In this document: positions 58,877 to 64,000 of the stretch, piece after piece
Position numbering within the stretch: the first letter of the stretch is position 1
Layout of the letters: each line of letters opens with the position of its first letter
Assembly (NCBI RefSeq): GCF_025244925.1
Contig: NZ_CP104275.1
Location: 2,232,001 to 2,296,000 of the forward strand
Direction: 5' to 3'
Length of the DNA: 64,000 bases
Source of the DNA: Arthrobacter zhaoxinii
GTDB taxonomy: Bacteria > Actinomycetota > Actinomycetes > Actinomycetales > Micrococcaceae
Made by a program: the position numbers and the translations under genes
The notes under the pieces: model-generated
Told to the model about the DNA's origin: nothing
Databases searched by the model: none
The model's input: only the letters and a program-made list of their open reading frames with translations

Positions 58877-60472
58877 CTAGTCCTGCAGGTCCACTTCCCG
58901 GGCCACGGTGGCACCGATTTCGACCTTCAGTGCTTCCAGCACATCCTGCGGCACCGAGGAATCCACGGTCAGCAGGGACAGTGCCTGGCCGCCCTCGGAG
59001 TTGCGGGCCACCTGCATGCCGGCAATGTTGATGTCCTTTTCGCCCAGGACCCGGCCCAGGGCGCCGATGACGCCGGGACGGTCCTGGTAGATCAGCACAA
59101 TGAGGTGCTCGCTGATGGGGATTTCCAGGTCGTACCCGTTCACGCCCACGAGCTTCTGGATCTGCTTCGGGCCGGTGAGGGTGCCGGAGACCTCCAGCCG
59201 GGTGCCGTCGGACAGGGCGCCGCGGATGGTCAGCAGGTTGCGGTAGTCATCCACATCCGGGGTGGTCAGCAGCCGGACCTCGATGCCGCGCTGCTCGGCC
59301 AGGACCGGAGCATTCACGTAGGAGACCTGCTCGGACACGATGTCGGTGAAGATGCCCTTCAGTGCTGCCAGTTCCAGCGCCTTCACATCGAGGGCGGCAA
59401 TCTCTCCGGCTACCTCGATGTCGATGGCGGTCACGGAGTCCGAGGCCAGCGCGGTGAAGATCCGGCCCAGCTTTTCGATCAGCGGGATGCCGGGGCGGAC
59501 GTCCTCGGCGATGACGCCGCCTGCCACGTTCACGGCGTCGGGCACCAGTTCCCCGGCCAGGGCCAGGCGGACGGATTTCGCCACCGAGATGCCGGCCTTT
59601 TCCTGGGCTTCGGCGGTGGAAGCGCCCAGGTGCGGGGTCACCACCACGTTGTCCAGGGCGAAGAAGGGCAGGTCGGTGCTGGGTTCCTTCACGAACACGT
59701 CGACGCCGGCGCCGGCGATCTTTCCTGCCTGCAGCGCCTCGAACAGGGCTGCTTCATCCACGAGGCCGCCGCGGGCCACGTTCACCACGTAAGCGGTGTC
59801 TTTCATCTTCTCGAACGCCTCGGCGCCGAGCATCCCCAGGGTTTCGGGGGTCTTGGGCATGTGGATGGTGACGAAGTCGGACTCCGCCAGCAGCTCATCC
59901 AGGGACACCAGCCGGACGTTCAGCTGCGCAGCGCGGGCGGAGGTGACGTACGGGTCATAGGCGAGGATCTCGGTGCCGAAGCCCTGCATGCGTGCGGCCA
60001 CCAAAGCGCCGATGCGGCCCAGCCCGATGATGCCGATCTTCTTTTCGAACAGTTCGGTGCCGCTGTACTTGGAACGTTTCCATTCACCGTTCTTCAGGGC
60101 GGCGCTGGCCTGCGGGATGTTCCGGGCCAGGGACACGATGTGCCCCACCGTCAGTTCCGCCGCGGAGATGATGTTCGACGTCGGCGCGTTGACCACCATC
60201 ACGCCCGCCTGGGTGGCGGCCTTGATGTCCACGTTGTCCAGGCCCACGCCGGCCCGGGCAATGACCTTGAGGTTCTTCGCTGCGGCAATGGCTTCCCCGT
60301 CCACCTGCGTGGCGGAGCGCACGAGGATGGCGTCGACGTCGGCAATCGCGGACAGGAGCTGGGAGCGGTCGGCGCCGTCCGTGGTACGGATGTCAAAGTC
60401 GGGGCCCAGGGCCTCGACAGTGGCGGGCGAGAGTTCCTCCGCAAGGAGTACGACTGGTTTGGTGGCAGACAC
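58877..60472 (-). CDS. serA: D-3-phosphoglycerate dehydrogenase
   Basis: The 531-residue enzyme starts serine synthesis by oxidising 3-phosphoglycerate. Motifs are IIGLGRIGALVAARM (NAD), VNVARGGLVDEAALFEAL and VVTPHLGASTAEAQEKAG (catalytic His). An intervening domain (~320-450) and a C-terminal ACT domain (LIVLIYQDRPGVIGALGRVL) follow, so it is the long form, usually feedback-inhibited by serine. The GTG at 60472 is preferred because AGAGG lies 6 nt upstream; the GTG five codons earlier contains that ribosome site. Confidence 0.95.
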   Translation of the reverse strand: MSATKPVVLLAEELSPATVEALGPDFDIRTTDGADRSQLLSAIADVDAILVRSATQVDGEAIAAAKNLKVIARAGVGLDNVDIKAATQAGVMVVNAPTSNIISAAELTVGHIVSLARNIPQASAALKNGEWKRSKYSGTELFEKKIGIIGLGRIGALVAARMQGFGTEILAYDPYVTSARAAQLNVRLVSLDELLAESDFVTIHMPKTPETLGMLGAEAFEKMKDTAYVVNVARGGLVDEAALFEALQAGKIAGAGVDVFVKEPSTDLPFFALDNVVVTPHLGASTAEAQEKAGISVAKSVRLALAGELVPDAVNVAGGVIAEDVRPGIPLIEKLGRIFTALASDSVTAIDIEVAGEIAALDVKALELAALKGIFTDIVSEQVSYVNAPVLAEQRGIEVRLLTTPDVDDYRNLLTIRGALSDGTRLEVSGTLTGPKQIQKLVGVNGYDLEIPISEHLIVLIYQDRPGVIGALGRVLGEKDINIAGMQVARNSEGGQALSLLTVDSSVPQDVLEALKVEIGATVAREVDLQD

Positions 60473-60621
60473 CGGTGACCTCTTCACTTTGGATGTACTG
60501 GGGCTTTTCGCGCAGGAGGCCGGACCCGCGGGCCCGGCCTCCTTGCCGATTCGGCTTGCTTTTCGAGCTTATCGCGCAGGTGCGCGGGCCGGTCGAATCG
60601 GCGCCGGACGTTACGGTCCGG

Positions 60622-61659
<1,038 letters not shown>

Positions 61660-61696
61660 CTACTGGTTTCTAAGGACAAGGGTCGGTGGTGGAAAC

Positions 61697-62209
61697 TCAG
61701 GCGCTGCGCAGCGCGCGGTCACTCATGGATTTTGAGCCGCGGGCAACGGCCAGGGTTCCGGATTGGACTATTTCGCGGATGCCGAAGGGCTCAAGCACTG
61801 CAAGCAGTGCGGTGAGCTTCTCGGCGGTGCCGGTTGCCTCGACGATGACGGAGTCGGTGGAGACGTCCACTATCGAGGCGCGGAACAGCTCGGCTGCCTG
61901 GGTTACCTGCAGCCGTGTTGCGGCGTCCGCGCGGACCTTGACCAGGATGTGGTCCCGCTGCACGGAGGAATCGGGAACCAGCTCGACAATCTTGATGACG
62001 TTGACGAGCTTGTTCAGCTGTTTGGTGACCTGTTCGAGCAGGTCACCCTCGGCGTCGACCACCACGGTGATGCGGGACATGCCCGGCACCTCCGAGGGGC
62101 CCACAGCCAGGGAGTTGATGTTGAAGGCCCGGCGGGCAAACAGCGAGGCGACCCGGGTGAGCACGCCGGGAACATCTTCTACCAGCACGGAAAGGGTGTG
62201 GCGGGCCAT
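61697..62209 (-). CDS. ilvN: Acetolactate synthase small (regulatory) subunit
   Basis: The 170-residue subunit begins with an ACT domain, HTLSVLVEDVPGVLTRVASL, and has a second ACT-like C-terminal half. It binds valine and controls IlvB. The ATG at 62209 lies 3 nt after the ilvB stop. Length matches the usual actinobacterial IlvN. Confidence 0.95.
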   Translation of the reverse strand: MARHTLSVLVEDVPGVLTRVASLFARRAFNINSLAVGPSEVPGMSRITVVVDAEGDLLEQVTKQLNKLVNVIKIVELVPDSSVQRDHILVKVRADAATRLQVTQAAELFRASIVDVSTDSVIVEATGTAEKLTALLAVLEPFGIREIVQSGTLAVARGSKSMSDRALRSA

Positions 62210-62212
62210 GTC

Positions 62213-64000
62213 CTAGTCCTCCTCTTCCCAGGTGGGAGTCATGTTGCGGGCAATCTGGATCAGGTCGTTGCTGACGCCGGTGGGGACCATCGGCCACACC
62301 ATGGAGTCGCGGCTGACCACGAAGTCGATGACGACGGGCCGGTCGTTGATTTCCAGTGCCTGCGCGATGGTCGCGTCAATGTCCTCGTCGCGTTCGCAGC
62401 GCAGCCCCACGCAGCCGTAGGCTTCGGCGAGCTTCACGAAGTCCGGGATCCGCACGGTGTCATGCCCGGTGTTGAGGTCCGTGTTGGAGTAGCGGGACTC
62501 GTAGAAGAGGGTCTGCCACTGCCGGACCATGCCCAGCGAGGAGTTGTTGATGATGGCGACCTTGATCGGGATGTTGTTGATCAGGCAGGTGGCCAGTTCC
62601 TGGTTGGTCATCTGGAAGCAGCCGTCGCCGTCGATGGCCCAGACCACCCGGTCCGGTGCGCCGACCTTGGCGCCCATGGCCGCCGGCACCGAATAGCCCA
62701 TGGTGCCCAGGCCGCCGGAGTTCAACCATGCCCGCGGGCGTTCGTACTTGATGAACTGGGCGGACCACATCTGGTGCTGGCCCACGCCGGCCACGTACAC
62801 GCCTTCGGGTCCGGTCATTGCACCGATGCGCTCGATGACCTTCTGCGGGGCAATCAGCCCGTCTTCGGGAGTGGCGTAGCCGATGGGGTAGGTTTCGCGC
62901 AGCCGGTCCAGCACGGCCCACCACGCGGAGATATCCGGTTTCCCGGCTTCGAACTGTCCGCGCACGGCGTCGGCCAGCTCGGGCATGATTTCCTTCACCG
63001 AGCCGACAATCGGCACATCCGCCGGCCGGTTCTTGGAGATCTCCGCCGGGTCGATGTCCGCGTGGATGACCTTCGCGGCGGGCGCGAAGGAGCTCAGCAC
63101 GCCGGTCACCCGGTCATCGAAGCGGGCGCCGAGGGTGATCAGCAGGTCGGACTGCTGCAGGGCGGTTACGGCGGATACCGAGCCGTGCATCCCCGGCATG
63201 CCGACGTGCTGCTGGTGCGAGTCGGGGAAAACGCCGCGGGCCATAAGGGTGGTGACCACCGGAGCGCCCACCAGTTCGGCCAGCTCGAGGAGTTCGGCGG
63301 ATGCGTTGGCTTTGAGCACGCCGCCGCCCACGTAGAACACCGGCCGGTGTGCGGCCGCGATGAGGCGGGCAGCTTCGCGCACCTGCTTGGAGTGTCCGCG
63401 GACCACGGTGCGGTAGCCCTGCAGATCGATCTTCGGCGGCCAGGAGAACGTGGTCTTTGCCTGCTGCGCATCCTTGGCAATGTCGACGAGGACCGGACCG
63501 GGCCGTCCCGACGTCGCAATGTGGAAGGCCTCGGCCAACACGCGGGGAATGTCGGCGGCATCCGTCACCAGGTAGGAGTGCTTGGTGATGGGCATCGTGA
63601 TGCCCACGATGTCGGCTTCCTGGAAGGCATCGGAGCCGATGAAGGCGCTGGACACCTGCCCGGTGATGGCGACCATCGGGACGGAGTCCATGTGGGCGTC
63701 GGCAATAGCGGTGACGAGGTTGGTGGCACCGGGCCCCGACGTCACGATGCAGACACCGGCGCGTCCGGTCACCATGGCGTAGCCCTCGGCTGCGTGACCG
63801 GCGCCCTGCTCATGGCGCACCAGGATGTGGCGGATCTTCGTGGAATCCATCAGCGGATCATAGGTGGGCAGGATGGCGCCGCCGGGAAGTCCGAAGACTT
63901 CGTCGACGCCGAGTTCCTCAAGCGAGCGGACAATGGCCTGCGAGCCTGTCATCTCGGTGGGCGGAACAACGTTGTTGGGCCCCTGGATGCGCTCATCCGC
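62213..64000 (-). CDS. ilvB: Acetolactate synthase large subunit, 5' end outside window
   Basis: The frame is open from the stop at 62213 to the right edge (595 residues seen), so the start lies beyond 64000. The Met at 63952 is internal: the codons before it read [13 protein letters not shown], which belongs to the protein. Motifs are [16 protein letters not shown] (catalytic Glu), [17 protein letters not shown] and the thiamine diphosphate site [20 protein letters not shown] with NN. It makes acetolactate or acetohydroxybutyrate with TPP, FAD and Mg2+. It leads ilvBNC; any attenuator lies outside the window. Confidence 0.95.
   Translation of the reverse strand, partial: ADERIQGPNNVVPPTEMTGSQAIVRSLEELGVDEVFGLPGGAILPTYDPLMDSTKIRHILVRHEQGAGHAAEGYAMVTGRAGVCIVTSGPGATNLVTAIADAHMDSVPMVAITGQVSSAFIGSDAFQEADIVGITMPITKHSYLVTDAADIPRVLAEAFHIATSGRPGPVLVDIAKDAQQAKTTFSWPPKIDLQGYRTVVRGHSKQVREAARLIAAAHRPVFYVGGGVLKANASAELLELAELVGAPVVTTLMARGVFPDSHQQHVGMPGMHGSVSAVTALQQSDLLITLGARFDDRVTGVLSSFAPAAKVIHADIDPAEISKNRPADVPIVGSVKEIMPELADAVRGQFEAGKPDISAWWAVLDRLRETYPIGYATPEDGLIAPQKVIERIGAMTGPEGVYVAGVGQHQMWSAQFIKYERPRAWLNSGGLGTMGYSVPAAMGAKVGAPDRVVWAIDGDGCFQMTNQELATCLINNIPIKVAIINNSSLGMVRQWQTLFYESRYSNTDLNTGHDTVRIPDFVKLAEAYGCVGLRCERDEDIDATIAQALEINDRPVVIDFVVSRDSMVWPMVPTGVSNDLIQIARNMTPTWEEED

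Noticed and set aside
57524-60478. Very long open frame on the plus strand (984 codons) antisense to metG and serA
   Set aside because: Both strands of high-GC genes stay open by codon bias. The opposite strand encodes two complete, motif-rich enzymes, and this frame has no recognisable domain.
60514-60543. 10-bp GC-rich hairpin between serA and ilvC as a terminator
   Set aside because: The stem is real but has no T-run on either strand and its loop region is itself self-complementary; too weak to list as a terminator.

Overview
The window looks like chromosome of a high-GC Gram-positive actinobacterium of the Micrococcaceae, most likely Arthrobacter or a close relative. The basis is G/C-rich codon use, frequent GTG and TTG starts, a 16S-23S-5S operon without spacer tRNAs, a 3.1-kb 23S gene, an IclR-type leucine regulator beside leuCD, and housekeeping blocks typical of that family. 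Genus-level placement is inference; I ran no comparison. I saw no insertion sequence, prophage, integrase or CRISPR array.

Positions 1-27,000 are a large cell-envelope glycopolymer locus. It holds four CDP-glycerol glycerophosphotransferase-like (TagF-type) proteins. Three carry an N-terminal GT2 glycosyltransferase domain; the fourth is cut by the left edge. With them are a UDP-N-acetylmannosamine dehydrogenase, three further glycosyltransferases, a two-gene ABC exporter, a LytR-CpsA-Psr (LCP) ligase and a secreted proline-rich membrane protein. Between 5.0 and 11.3 kb lies a visibly lower-GC module of an SGNH hydrolase, an 811-residue alpha/beta-hydrolase plus SGNH-like two-domain protein, and a long TPR protein, flanked by two inverted GT2-TagF paralogues. 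Together these suggest synthesis, acyl decoration, export and wall attachment of a phosphodiester and/or uronic-acid-containing wall polymer. The right-hand part (14.1-25.0 kb) is a tightly packed minus-strand run with 1-nt to about 20-nt overlaps.

Positions 27,000-41,500 are housekeeping genes: a murA-plsC-gpsA-ddl operon (peptidoglycan and phospholipid precursors), a DUF3515 lipoprotein, leuCD with a divergent IclR-family regulator and a likely operator between them, a small K+ channel, thiL, tRNA-Glu and tRNA-Gln, a HAD phosphatase, gltX and several lesser-known genes.

Positions 41,500-47,700 hold one minus-strand rRNA operon. Its promoter region has two TTGCAA-N17-TAAxxT promoters. I can pair flanking sequences into RNase III-type processing stems around both 16S and 23S, and a strong hairpin terminator follows 5S.

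Positions 47,776-64,000 hold an MBL-fold hydrolase, branched-chain and serine biosynthesis genes (ilvE, leuB, serA, ilvC, ilvN and ilvB, the last cut by the right edge), a two-component system next to an ABC transporter of the FtsX/MacB type, and metG. leuCD, leuB, ilvE and ilvBNC lie within about 32 kb, so most of the leucine/valine pathway is in this window, although leuA and ilvD are not seen.
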